In this document: positions 23,497-31,718 of the stretch, one piece after another | How positions within the stretch are numbered: the first letter of the stretch is position 1 | Layout of the letters: the number at the start of each line of letters is the position of its first letter | Source of the DNA: an uncultured Monoglobus sp. | GTDB taxonomy: Bacteria; Bacillota; Clostridia; Monoglobales; Monoglobaceae | DNA length: 64,000 nucleotides | Assembly (NCBI GenBank): GCA_947628795.1 | Contig: CANRBF010000005.1 | Span: forward strand, 104,697 to 168,696 | Direction: 5' to 3' | Notes under the pieces: generated by a model | Database searches by the model: none | Told to the model about the DNA's origin: nothing | Seen by the model: only the letters and a program-made list of their open reading frames with translations | Program-made: the position numbers and the translations under genes

Positions 23497-23714
23497 TATC
23501 CGCCCCTACGGCATTAGCGATGGTATATCGTGTTGCTGCGAACGATAGGCGCCAAACCATATAGGGGCGGCAACCTGCCGCCCGCCTGCCTCGCCCCTTG
23601 GGGAGAGGTGTCAGGCGAAGCCTGACGGAGAGGGGTTTCCCAAGCAATTCGGAAACACAAACCCCTCTCAGTCTGCGGACAAGCCGCAGCCAGCTCTCCC
23701 CAAGGGGCGAGCCT
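23479..23714. repeat. Composite intergenic repeat between trmL and degV
   Basis: Modules in order: a GGGCGGAT/ATCCGCCC hairpin holding the trmL stop, GGGGCGGCAACCTGCCGCCC, the arm CCCCTTGGGG with CAGGC/GCCTG and GGAGAGGGGT, a 30-base centre without TAG heptamers, then the inverted arm with CTGCGG/CCGCAG and CCCCAAGGGG. It is same-class as 3714-3906. Confidence 0.85.
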
Positions 23715-23746
23715 AAAGAGGAGGAAAATTAAAAAGGAGAAAAACA

Positions 23747-24613
23747 ATGATAAAATTAATGATCGACAGAGGAGCGGACATACCGGTCGAGCTTCTTGAA
23801 AAATACGATATCCGCGTGCTGCCGTTCACGGTAAATTTAGACGGCAAAAGCATAACCGCGGGCGGCGATTTTGAGGCCGAGGAATTTTATGAAATGGTAA
23901 GGAGCAGCGAAAACGTGCCAACGACCAGCCAGATGTCTCCCGAGGATATGGAGGCGATGTTCCGCGAGATCGGCAAGGAGAACCAAATAATATATGTCTC
24001 GATCTCCGCAAACGGCAGCGGCATAAACAACACCGCCCACATGATAGCCGACAGTCTCAAAGACGAGGGCTTTGACATCTCGATCGTGAATTCCGAGATG
24101 TACACCATGGCGATCGGCATGCCGGTCCTGGCGGCCGCCGAGATGATAAAAGACGGCGCATCAAGAGATGAGGTCGTGGAATTTTTGGAGAGTACCTATA
24201 AGCGCGACACGGCCTATTTCGTGGTCGACGATCTGACGTTTCTCAAAAAGGGCGGCAGGATCAAGGCGACCACCATGGCGATCAGCGCGCTGCTTGACAT
24301 CAAGCCGATACTTATGATAACCGACGGTCTGGTCGAGGCGTGCAAAAAGGTGCGCGGCCTCAAAAAGGCGATGTCCGTCCTCGTGGGTTACGCAGAGGAG
24401 CGCATGGACAGCCCCGGGGAGAACGAGGTCATAGTGATGGATACCGACGCGCCCGAAAAGGTGGAGATCGTGAAAAATCTGCTCCGCGAGCGTGTGAACC
24501 CCGCCAAGATCACCCACTACAAGATCGGCCCTGTGATCACGGCGCACGCGGGTTTGGGACTTGTGGGGATATACTTTAAGCACAAGAAGCCCTACACCGA
24601 GTACGATAAATAA
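23747..24613 (+). CDS. DegV-family fatty-acid-binding protein (FakB-like)
   Basis: 288 residues. DegV proteins hold a fatty acid and, as FakB, present it to the kinase FakA for acyl phosphate formation in lipid synthesis. Features seen are the N-terminal IDRGADIPVELLEKY strand-turn, PTTSQMSPEDM (ligand-site TS), ISANGSGINNTA (oxyanion-type loop), and DDLTFLKKGGRIKA, the strongest family signature. GGAG precedes the ATG. Preceded by a repeat element and followed by a DUF4364 gene 22 bp on. No FakA gene in the window. Confidence 0.92.
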   Translation: MIKLMIDRGADIPVELLEKYDIRVLPFTVNLDGKSITAGGDFEAEEFYEMVRSSENVPTTSQMSPEDMEAMFREIGKENQIIYVSISANGSGINNTAHMIADSLKDEGFDISIVNSEMYTMAIGMPVLAAAEMIKDGASRDEVVEFLESTYKRDTAYFVVDDLTFLKKGGRIKATTMAISALLDIKPILMITDGLVEACKKVRGLKKAMSVLVGYAEERMDSPGENEVIVMDTDAPEKVEIVKNLLRERVNPAKITHYKIGPVITAHAGLGLVGIYFKHKKPYTEYDK

Positions 24614-24635
24614 ATTTAAATGATTGGTGATAAAT

Positions 24636-25163
24636 ATGTTTCTGGAAAAAGACGAAATGAAATTCGCGATCCTCTACACGCTGCGGCAGTATCCGCACCC
24701 TCTGTCGCTGACAAGGCTGACCGAGCTTCTGACTTGGGACGAGAACGTGATGAGCTACTTTGATTTGACGATCACGCTCAGTGAGCTGATAGAGGACGGC
24801 TTTATCGAGCGCTTGTTTTACAAAAACAGCGAGTGCGTGAAGCTGACGGGCCGCGGGATCGATGCCGACGATTTTTTCCGCAGCAGGGTCCCGGCAAGCA
24901 TACGGAAAAAGATAACCTCGGCCGCGAGGCGCGAGGAGTTTGAGGAGCTTGTGAATCCCAACGGCGTCACCGCTGAAGTCATACCCGCGGGCGGCGGGCG
25001 GCACACCGCGGCGCTTTCCATGCTTGACGGCGGCTCGCCGATACTCGAGCTTAAAATAGACGCGGGCAGCAAAATTCAGGCGGTTCGTGCTGCCGAGGCT
25101 CTCAAGGAACACGCCGCCGAAATTTACAAGTATATTTGCAAAACTATTGACGAGGACAAATAA
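24636..25163 (+). CDS. DUF4364 winged-helix protein
   Basis: 175 residues, cytoplasmic. The N-terminal half has a winged-helix layout (about 8-75: FAILYTLRQYPHPLSLTRLT, then LIEDGFIERLF, then VKLTGRGIDADDFF), and the C-terminal half is an alpha-beta segment with VTAEVIPAGGG. The pattern fits DUF4364, a family widespread in Clostridia and suspected to be regulatory. The ATG at 24636 follows GGTGATAA; a GTG at 24624 lies in that region. It is between degV and alaS, same strand. Target unknown. Confidence 0.85.
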   Translation: MFLEKDEMKFAILYTLRQYPHPLSLTRLTELLTWDENVMSYFDLTITLSELIEDGFIERLFYKNSECVKLTGRGIDADDFFRSRVPASIRKKITSAARREEFEELVNPNGVTAEVIPAGGGRHTAALSMLDGGSPILELKIDAGSKIQAVRAAEALKEHAAEIYKYICKTIDEDK

Positions 25164-25219
25164 AATTGTTATAATAATTATTTAGTGAAATTTATAATTT
25201 GAAGCAAGAGGTAGATAAA

Positions 25220-27862
25220 ATGGAAAAATTAGGTTTAAACGAAATACGCGAAAAGTTTTTGAGCTTTTTTGAGAGCAAGGGTCATCTTCGCCTGCCCTCG
25301 TTTCCGCTGGTTCCTCAGAACGACGCCAGTCTGCTGCTGATAAACGCCGGCATGGCGCCTCTGAAGCCCTACTTCACCGGTAAGGAAGTGCCGCCCGCGA
25401 AGCGCGTCACCACATGCCAGAAGTGCATCAGGACCCCGGATATCGAGCAGGTGGGCCTCACGTCGCGCCACGGCACATTTTTTGAAATGCTGGGCAATTT
25501 CTCGTTCGGCGACTATTTCAAGATGGATGCCACCAAGTGGGCGTGGGAGTTTATCACAGAAGTTCTGGAGATACCCAAAGACCGTCTCTGGGTCAGCGTC
25601 TATGAGGACGACTACGAGGCCGAGGACATCTGGGTGAATCACGTCGGCGTGTCGAAAGACAGGATCGTGCATCTGGGCAAGGACGACAATTTCTGGGAGA
25701 TAGGCACCGGCCCCTGCGGACCCTGCTCCGAGATATACTACGACCGCGGCGAGGAATACGGCTGCGGCAGCCCCGACTGCGCCGTGGGCTGCGACTGCGA
25801 CAGATACGTTGAGTTCTGGAACCTGGTGTTCACCCAGTTCGACAAGGACGAGAACGGCACATACAACAAGCTTGATCATCCCAATATCGATACCGGTATG
25901 GGACTTGAGAGAATAGCCTGCATCATGCAGGGCACGACCTCGATCTTCGAGGTCGACACCATAAGGCGCGTGCTTGACGCGGCTGCCGAGATGGCGGGCG
26001 TCAAATACGGCGAGGACAAGCACACTGACACCTCGCTCCGCGTTATAACTGACCATATCCGCAGCACCGTGTTCATGACGGCCGACGGCGTGCTTCCGTC
26101 CAACGAGGGCAGAGGCTACGTGCTGCGCAGACTTTTGCGCAGAGCCGCGCGCCACGGCAGACTGCTGGGAATAGAGGGCACGTTCCTTTACAAGCTGGCG
26201 AGAGTTGTCGCCAACGAGTCGATGAGCGCGTATCCCGAGCTTGACACCAACTTCGAGTATATCGAGAGCGTTATCAAGAGCGAGGAGGAGCGTTTCAACA
26301 ACACCATCGACCAGGGCATGCAGATAATCAAATCTTATATAGACGAAATGAAGGAGAGCGGCATAAGCGAGCTTGACGGCGAGAGAGCGTTCAAGCTTTA
26401 TGACACCTACGGATTCCCGATCGACCTGACCCGCGAGATCATGGGCGAGAACGGATTTGTTGTGGCCGAGACCATGTTCAAGGAGCTGCTCAACAAGCAG
26501 CGCGCGACCTCAAAGACCGCCCGCGGCAACAACGACGACACAGCCTGGGAAAACGACATATTCATCGACATAAAGGACGCCACGATATTCGAGGGCTATC
26601 AGAAATTTAACGGCAAGTCCAAGCTGCTCGCTATCGCAAAGGGCGACGAGCGCGTTCAAAAGGCGGAAAAGGACGACGAGGTCGTTATCGTGCTTGATCG
26701 CTCGGTGCTCTACGCCGAGAGCGGCGGCCAGGTGGGCGACACGGGATATATAAACACCGACGCCGCGTCGGTGCGCGTTAAGGACGTCACCAAAAAGAAC
26801 GGCAAGTTCCACCACCACTGCGTTGTTCAGAACGGCGAGATCTCGGTGGGCGAGACGGTCAGCGTCAGCGTTGACGCCGAACGCCGCAAGGCGATCATGC
26901 GCAACCACTCGGCGGTGCACCTTGTTCAGGCGGCGCTCAGACAGGTGCTTGGCAAGCATGTAGCTCAGGCGGGCTCGTATGTGGACGAGCACAGGTTCCG
27001 TTTTGATTTCTCGCATTTTCAGGCTATGACGATCGAGGAACAGCTCAAGGTCGGAACATTGGTAAACGACAAGATAATGGAGTGCATAAAGATAGACTGC
27101 TTTGAGGAGGATATTGCCACCGCCAGGACCATGGGCGCGATGGCGCTGTTCAGCGAGAAGTACGGCAAGCGCGTCCGCGTTGTCCGCATGGGCGATTTCA
27201 GTATCGAGCTCTGCGGAGGAACCCACGCCGCCAACACCGGAAACCTGGGAATCATGAGAATACTCGGCGAGTCGGGAGTGGCAGCGGGCGTGAGACGTAT
27301 CGAGGGAACCACGGGCCACAACGTTATCGAGCTGTGCCGCAACCAGTCGCTGCTGCTCTATGATGTGGCAAAGACCTTAAAGACCGGACAGGCCGATCTG
27401 CTCGGCCGCGCCGAGGGCCTGATGAACGAGCTGCGCGACCAAAGACACGAGATAGAGAGCTTAAAGAGCAAGCTCGCCAAAAGCAGTCTCGGCAACGTTC
27501 TTGAGGACGCCGAGGAAGTGGACGGCATCAAGGTTGTGACACAGGTGCTGGACGACGGCGTTGATATGAACACCATGCGCGAGATAGGCGACAACCTCAA
27601 GGCCAAGCTGCCCAACTCGCTGATAGTGCTGGCGTCAAAGGCGGGCGAGAAAGTCAACCTTATCTCGATGACCTCAAAAGAGGCTATCGAAAAGGGCGCC
27701 CACGCCGGAAAGGTAATTTCCGAGGTAGCCAAGGAGCTCGGCGGAGGCGGAGGCGGAAGACCCGACAGCGCCCAAGCCGGAGGCCGCCTGCCCGAAAAGG
27801 TCGAGGAAGCCCTGAAAAACGTCAGAAGCATACTTGAAAAACATATCAAGAAAGATAAATAA
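25220..27862 (+). CDS. alaS: Alanyl-tRNA synthetase
   Basis: Charges tRNA-Ala. 880 residues, the normal full-length layout: class II catalytic core (1-460; FESKGHLRLPSFPLVPQN, TCQKCIRTPDIEQVG), editing domain with the zinc-type HSAVH (about 566-570) and CGGTHAANTG (about 666-675), and the C-Ala/DHHA1 domain ending in GGGGGGRPDSAQAGG. Start is ATG 25220 with AGAGGT upstream; a TTG seven codons earlier is weaker. There is no room for a T-box leader in the 56-bp gap before it. The stop codon is followed after one base by a repeat arm. Confidence 0.97.
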   Translation: MEKLGLNEIREKFLSFFESKGHLRLPSFPLVPQNDASLLLINAGMAPLKPYFTGKEVPPAKRVTTCQKCIRTPDIEQVGLTSRHGTFFEMLGNFSFGDYFKMDATKWAWEFITEVLEIPKDRLWVSVYEDDYEAEDIWVNHVGVSKDRIVHLGKDDNFWEIGTGPCGPCSEIYYDRGEEYGCGSPDCAVGCDCDRYVEFWNLVFTQFDKDENGTYNKLDHPNIDTGMGLERIACIMQGTTSIFEVDTIRRVLDAAAEMAGVKYGEDKHTDTSLRVITDHIRSTVFMTADGVLPSNEGRGYVLRRLLRRAARHGRLLGIEGTFLYKLARVVANESMSAYPELDTNFEYIESVIKSEEERFNNTIDQGMQIIKSYIDEMKESGISELDGERAFKLYDTYGFPIDLTREIMGENGFVVAETMFKELLNKQRATSKTARGNNDDTAWENDIFIDIKDATIFEGYQKFNGKSKLLAIAKGDERVQKAEKDDEVVIVLDRSVLYAESGGQVGDTGYINTDAASVRVKDVTKKNGKFHHHCVVQNGEISVGETVSVSVDAERRKAIMRNHSAVHLVQAALRQVLGKHVAQAGSYVDEHRFRFDFSHFQAMTIEEQLKVGTLVNDKIMECIKIDCFEEDIATARTMGAMALFSEKYGKRVRVVRMGDFSIELCGGTHAANTGNLGIMRILGESGVAAGVRRIEGTTGHNVIELCRNQSLLLYDVAKTLKTGQADLLGRAEGLMNELRDQRHEIESLKSKLAKSSLGNVLEDAEEVDGIKVVTQVLDDGVDMNTMREIGDNLKAKLPNSLIVLASKAGEKVNLISMTSKEAIEKGAHAGKVISEVAKELGGGGGGRPDSAQAGGRLPEKVEEALKNVRSILEKHIKKDK

Positions 27863-27863
27863 A

Positions 27864-27911
27864 AGGCTCGCCCCTTGGGGAGAGCTGTCACCGAAGGTGA
27901 CTGAGAGGGGT
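27864..27911. repeat. Single repeat arm after alaS
   Basis: CCCCTTGGGG followed by GTCACC-GAA-GGTGAC and TGAGAGGGGT: one arm of the composite family, one base after the alaS stop codon. The second hairpin is fully self-complementary with a sequence different from other copies. Confidence 0.85.
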
Positions 27912-27943
27912 CAACGTAGAGACAATAAAAGGAGGTATAATAT

Positions 27944-28288
27944 ATGTCGGATTGCTTATTTTGCAAGATAATTGCGGGCGAGGTCCCGTCCACAAAAGTG
28001 TATGAGGACGACAGCGTCTACGCGTTTTTGGACATCGCGCCTCAGGCGCCCGAGCATATTGTGATCGTGCCCAAAAATCACATAAGCTCGACCAATGAGA
28101 TCACCGCCGAAAACTCGGCGGTTATAGGCAAAATATTCGAGGCCGCGGCAAAGATCGCCGCGGAACGCGGATTTGCCGAAAAAGGCTACAGAATTGTAAA
28201 TAATTGCGGAGAGGACGGTGGCCAGACCGTCGGCCATCTGCACTTCCATATGCTGGCCGGTCGAAATCTGCAGTGGCCACCCGGCTGA
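27944..28288 (+). CDS. HIT-family nucleotide-binding protein
   Basis: 114 residues, HINT branch of histidine-triad hydrolases, which split adenosine phosphoramidates and related AMP conjugates. N-terminal CLFCKIIAGEVPS, central PEHIVIVPKNHISS, and the triad GHLHFHMLAGR near the C-terminus (nucleophile is the middle-late His). Ends NLQWPPG, the usual WPPG tail. AAAAGGAGG lies before the ATG. The stop codon falls at the base of a long hairpin (28283-28356). Confidence 0.95.
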   Translation: MSDCLFCKIIAGEVPSTKVYEDDSVYAFLDIAPQAPEHIVIVPKNHISSTNEITAENSAVIGKIFEAAAKIAAERGFAEKGYRIVNNCGEDGGQTVGHLHFHMLAGRNLQWPPG

Positions 28289-28356
28289 GCAACACGCCCT
28301 TTGGCTCGTTCCGCCGCTTGCGGCGGAAGCTTCGCTTTACGGGCGGTTGCTCAGCC
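28283..28356. repeat. Long hairpin after HIT gene
   Basis: Outer stem GGCTGAGCAAC / GTTGCTCAGCC with CGCCC/GGGCG continuing inward and an inner GCCGC-TT-GCGGC hairpin. It may act as a terminator-like or stability structure; no T-run follows. Confidence 0.75.
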
Positions 28357-28624
28357 TTCCCACGAAACGCGCTTCGCTGGCGTTCCGTGGGAGCCCTGGC
28401 GGCGGAAATCCCTGCACTTATTCGCGCTGACGCAAGCGGCAGCGCTCACCCGTTTCGGGTTTCCGCCGCTTTCCCACAAAGCGCACTGCGTTGGCGCTTT
28501 GCGGGAGCCCTGGCGGCGGAAATCCCTACGCTTATTCGCGCTGACGCAAGCGGCAGCGCTCACCCGCTTCGGGTTTCCGCCGCTTTCCCACGAAACGCGC
28601 TTCGCTGGCGTTCCGCGGGAGCCC
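28357..28624. repeat. 114-bp tandem repeat, 2.3 copies, hairpin-rich
   Basis: Units start at 28357, 28471 and 28585 (exact 114-bp period; last copy cut short). Each holds a CCCAC...GTGGG hairpin around CGC-TTCGCTG-GCG-type loops and a second inverted pair GGCGGCGGAAATCCC / GGGTTTCCGCCGC. Open frames through it are translation of the repeat, not a gene. Sequence class differs from the TAG-heptamer elements. Confidence 0.88.
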
Positions 28625-28634
28625 ATATAAAATA

Positions 28635-28684
28635 AGGCGCCCCCTCGGGGGAGCCGGCGGGCGTATGCCCGCCTGAGGGGGGGG
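28635..28684. repeat. Hairpin module carrying the prmA ribosome site
   Basis: GCGCCCCCTCGGGGGAGCC followed by GGCGGGC-GTAT-GCCCGCC and TGAGGGGGGGG. The terminal G-run (28675-28684) lies six bases before the TTG start of prmA and is the only ribosome-binding sequence there. Confidence 0.75.
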
Positions 28685-28690
28685 AACCGA

Positions 28691-29650
28691 TTGAACTGGA
28701 TAAAAATCAACATAATCACAACGTCCGAGGGGATCGACCCGGTTTGCTCGGCTTTGGCCGATCTGGGAATCGGCGGAGTCGAGATATCCGACAAGGACGA
28801 TTTTATCGAATTTCTTGAAAACAACCGAAAATACTGGGACTATGTGGATGAGGAGCTCGAGAGGCTAAAAACCGCCGACACAAAGATCACCGCCTATGTC
28901 GCGGATGATAGCGACGGTCTTTTGACGCTGTCCGAAATCGAAAAGAAAATGGCGGCCATGAGAGCCGCGGACAAAGAACAAAAATTCGGCGCTCTTAAAA
29001 TCGTAACCGCGCAGGTCAAAGACGAGGACTGGTCCGAGAACTGGAAACAGTATTTTAAACCCATTGAGATTGGGGCCAGAGTTCTTATACAACCGGAGTG
29101 GCTCCCGCTCGAAAAAGAGACCGACAGAGTTGTTTTTCGCGTTAATCCCGGTATGACGTTCGGCACCGGCACCCACGACAGCACCAGATTCTGTATCGAG
29201 GCGATCGAGGAAAACTTAAAGCCCGGAGACACTATGCTCGATTTGGGCTGCGGAAGCGGCATTTTGTCTATCATAGCGCTGCTGCTCGGCGCCTCGCACT
29301 GCGACGCGGTTGATATTGACCCTGCCGCGGTGGATGTGGCGTACGATAATCTGGCCCTAAATAATTTGGACCGCGGCTTATACAGCGTGAGCAGCGGCGA
29401 TATAATCGAAGACAAAAAGGTACGGGATCGTTTCGGCAAATACGATCTGGTCGCCGCCAACATTGTCGCCGATGTTATAATTGCACTCGCTCCGGTTGTC
29501 CGAGAATTTATGAAACCCGACGGAATATTTATATGTTCGGGAATAATTAACGAAAGAACGAATGAGGTAAGATCCGCGCTTGAGGCTGCGGGATTGGAAA
29601 TTATTAAGGAAAAACGGTCAAATGAATGGACGGCCTATACTTGTGCGTGA
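28691..29650 (+). CDS. prmA: Ribosomal protein L11 methyltransferase
   Basis: SAM-dependent methylation of ribosomal protein L11. 319 residues: an N-terminal substrate-binding domain with W-I-K-I at the start, and a Rossmann methyltransferase domain with LDLGCGSGILSI (motif I, about 181-192), DIDPAAVDVAYDN and the NIVADVI motif. FGTGTHDSTR precedes motif I as in PrmA. TTG start at 28691; the ribosome site is a G-run contributed by the upstream repeat module. The stop codon overlaps a 10-bp inverted repeat. Confidence 0.94.
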   Translation: MNWIKINIITTSEGIDPVCSALADLGIGGVEISDKDDFIEFLENNRKYWDYVDEELERLKTADTKITAYVADDSDGLLTLSEIEKKMAAMRAADKEQKFGALKIVTAQVKDEDWSENWKQYFKPIEIGARVLIQPEWLPLEKETDRVVFRVNPGMTFGTGTHDSTRFCIEAIEENLKPGDTMLDLGCGSGILSIIALLLGASHCDAVDIDPAAVDVAYDNLALNNLDRGLYSVSSGDIIEDKKVRDRFGKYDLVAANIVADVIIALAPVVREFMKPDGIFICSGIINERTNEVRSALEAAGLEIIKEKRSNEWTAYTCA

Positions 29651-29674
29651 TTTTGTTAATAAAATAACAAAATC
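29649..29674. terminator. AT-rich 10-bp inverted repeat at the prmA stop
   Basis: GATTTTGTTA-ATAAAA-TAACAAAATC, perfect arms (29649-29658 and 29665-29674). Low GC and no T-run, so it may be a weak terminator or a protein site near the L,D-transpeptidase promoter. Confidence 0.45.
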
Positions 29675-29698
29675 AGTCAACTATTTGTTAAATTGTTG

Positions 29699-29727
29699 TT
29701 GACAATTGCAGAAAATTGTTATACAAT
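29699..29727 (+). promoter_or_regulatory. Promoter of the L,D-transpeptidase gene
   Basis: TTGACA (29699-29704), 17 bp, TACAAT (29722-29727), 40 bp before the ATG. Confidence 0.88.
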
Positions 29728-29767
29728 AATTATAATAGAGAATAGCAACAAATAATGGAGAAAGTAA

Positions 29768-31216
29768 ATGAAAAACAGGTTATTGATTTTTCTGACGGCG
29801 GCTGTTTTGACACTGGCCCCGTTTGGTATGATTTCATATGCCGATGAGATCGACGCGGAGTCATTGCCGATCGAATCGCTGGCCCCCGAGGTTTTGCCGC
29901 CCGAGGAAACACAAAATTCACCCGAAATTGTTTCGCCCGCCGAAACTGCGGAGGAAATACCACTTGCGGACGGGGAGTATGACGCCGAGGAAATACCTCT
30001 CGCTTCGGGAGCCCCCGAGATTTCCGAGGCAGACGCTGCTGCAGCTTCGGAGACGCCCGCGCAGGAAGCTTCCGGCGCAAACCTGATAACAAGCTACACC
30101 GTTAATTTTACAGCGGTGCTTGACGGTTGGCCCAGATATGACTACGCGGTGTTTAACCTTTATTCCGCGGACGGAGAACTTTTGGGCTCGCACACCGAAT
30201 ACATAAACAGTCTTGACAGTTTCAGTCTTACGTACGATGTTCCCGCGGCGCCGATCGGCACGGTGTATTACTTGGATATTTCGGGCATCGATTCTGTCGA
30301 TTACTATTCGGATAATTTCCGGCTGCCCCTTTCCGAAAAGCTGCCGCTTTACACATATGTGAACGGTGACGGTTCGGTATCAAACCACGCCGACATGACG
30401 GCTCACATAAGAACGCAGGACCCGATCAATATCTATGTTGACGGAAAGTATGTGCCTCTAACGTCGCCCGCGATATTTGAAGGCTCGTCTATCATAGCGC
30501 CCCTTTCGGATGTTGCGGAGGCGATCGGTATCACAGACTGCACATTCTATCCTCAGTACAACAGCGTTAAGGTAAAAACAGGCGACAACGAGATGTTGGT
30601 TAATATCGGCTATAGCTACATAACTGTTTTCGGCGAGGACAAGACGCTCAGCGTTCCCGTTTCAAATATCAACAGCCTGACGTATATCGAGCTTCGCCCG
30701 TTTGCGGAAAGCTTCGGAAGCTCTTTGGAGTATTTTGACGCGGGCGAATACATAGACATTCATCTCACAAAATCACCCATGGCGCTTGAGTCCATAGCGG
30801 CTCTTGAGAAAAGAGCAAACGATAGCGGAGTGGGAAGTTCCACAAATTACATGATATGGGTAAATAAGCAAAAATTCAAATGTACGGTTTTTGAAGGCTC
30901 AAAAGGAAACTGGAAATGGGTCAAGGATTTCACGGTCGGTATCGGCGCCGAGAACAGCGAGACGATCACGGGCACGTTCGAGTATTTCCAGGCTCAGGAC
31001 AGATGGGCGTACGCGAATTACTACGTGGGTCCCGTAATGGTTTTCTACGGAAACTACGCGCTTCATTCGACGCTTTTGAGATACGACGGAACTCCGTATA
31101 ACAATAACGTAGGTGTTAAATTATCATTGGGCTGCGTGCGGTGCCAGGCTAAGTACATAAACTGGCTGTCCGCAAACATGCCCTTTGGAACACGAGTATA
31201 TATTACAGAATCATAA
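29768..31216 (+). CDS. Secreted L,D-transpeptidase (YkuD) with stalk domain
   Basis: 482 residues. Signal peptide (1-25), then a Glu/Pro/Ala-rich stretch (about 26-100), a beta domain (about 110-210), a copper-amine-oxidase-N-type stalk domain (about 225-330; INIYVDGKYVPLTSPAIFEG) and a C-terminal YkuD domain (about 350-482). The catalytic motif is present with H433 (ALHS) and C456 (SLGCVRC). Such enzymes make 3-3 crosslinks in peptidoglycan or attach proteins to it, outside the membrane. Strong promoter upstream; a small HTH gene follows 15 bp later. Confidence 0.9.
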   Translation: MKNRLLIFLTAAVLTLAPFGMISYADEIDAESLPIESLAPEVLPPEETQNSPEIVSPAETAEEIPLADGEYDAEEIPLASGAPEISEADAAAASETPAQEASGANLITSYTVNFTAVLDGWPRYDYAVFNLYSADGELLGSHTEYINSLDSFSLTYDVPAAPIGTVYYLDISGIDSVDYYSDNFRLPLSEKLPLYTYVNGDGSVSNHADMTAHIRTQDPINIYVDGKYVPLTSPAIFEGSSIIAPLSDVAEAIGITDCTFYPQYNSVKVKTGDNEMLVNIGYSYITVFGEDKTLSVPVSNINSLTYIELRPFAESFGSSLEYFDAGEYIDIHLTKSPMALESIAALEKRANDSGVGSSTNYMIWVNKQKFKCTVFEGSKGNWKWVKDFTVGIGAENSETITGTFEYFQAQDRWAYANYYVGPVMVFYGNYALHSTLLRYDGTPYNNNVGVKLSLGCVRCQAKYINWLSANMPFGTRVYITES

Positions 31217-31231
31217 GAAGGAGGTATTAAG

Positions 31232-31570
31232 ATGGACGACTTGACAATGCTTATAAAGCAGGAGATCAAGAAGCAGTACCGCAGTGTGCGTCAGTTCGCG
31301 TTCAGCGTGGGTATAGCTCAGACAACTGTGGTAAGCGCTCTCAAAAACGGCATTTCGGGCACAGGTTTTAACACTGTTATGAAGATGTGTAAAGCTCTTA
31401 ACATTAAAGTGTTCGACTATGAAATCCCGCTTGTTATTGATGACAGCGTTGTCACACTTGTGCAAAAGTATAACGCTCTTGACAAACTTGCAGAGCACAC
31501 GGTTCAGACTGTTCTTGACGTTGAGTATGAACGCTGTAAGGCGGACGCCGTCAAAAGTTCGGCGAAATAG
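31232..31570 (+). CDS. Small XRE-like helix-turn-helix regulator
   Basis: 112 residues. The helix-turn-helix (about 17-60) reads RQFAFSVGIAQTTVVSALKN followed by GFNTVMKMCKALNI, as in Cro/C1-type DNA-binding domains. The C-terminal 45 residues are helical and may dimerise. AAGGAGG precedes the ATG, 15 bp after the L,D-transpeptidase stop, so they are probably co-transcribed, and it may control that operon (inference). Terminator at 31603-31627. Confidence 0.85.
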   Translation: MDDLTMLIKQEIKKQYRSVRQFAFSVGIAQTTVVSALKNGISGTGFNTVMKMCKALNIKVFDYEIPLVIDDSVVTLVQKYNALDKLAEHTVQTVLDVEYERCKADAVKSSAK

Positions 31571-31602
31571 TTTCGGAGCACACTTTTGTAATTGTGTATG
31601 CG

Positions 31603-31627
31603 AAAGCGTTAGAGCATGACGCTTTTT
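31603..31627 (+). terminator. Terminator after the HTH gene
   Basis: AAAGCGT / ACGCTTT (31603-31609 and 31619-31625) with a 9-base loop, running into further Ts. Confidence 0.7.
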
Positions 31628-31655
31628 GACTTGAAAAACGAAAACAACAACTCAC

Positions 31656-31697
31656 CAAAAGAAAAAGAGCGGAAGCGCATGCTTCCGCCTTTTCTTT
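31656..31697. terminator. Bidirectional terminator between HTH gene and malic enzyme
   Basis: CGGAAGC-GCAT-GCTTCCG (31670-31687) with A-rich left and T-rich right flanks that also pair, giving T-tails on both strands. Confidence 0.9.
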
Positions 31698-31718
31698 TGA
31701 ATTTTTACGCGCGCCGCG

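Noticed and set aside
25164..25219. T-box leader before alaS
   Set aside because: The gap is 56 bp, too short, and no T-box sequence or terminator is present.
28204..28635. Plus-strand open frames of 143 and 109 codons after the HIT gene
   Set aside because: They are translations of the 114-bp repeat; repeated AFPRNALRW-type peptides come from the hairpin units and not from a gene.
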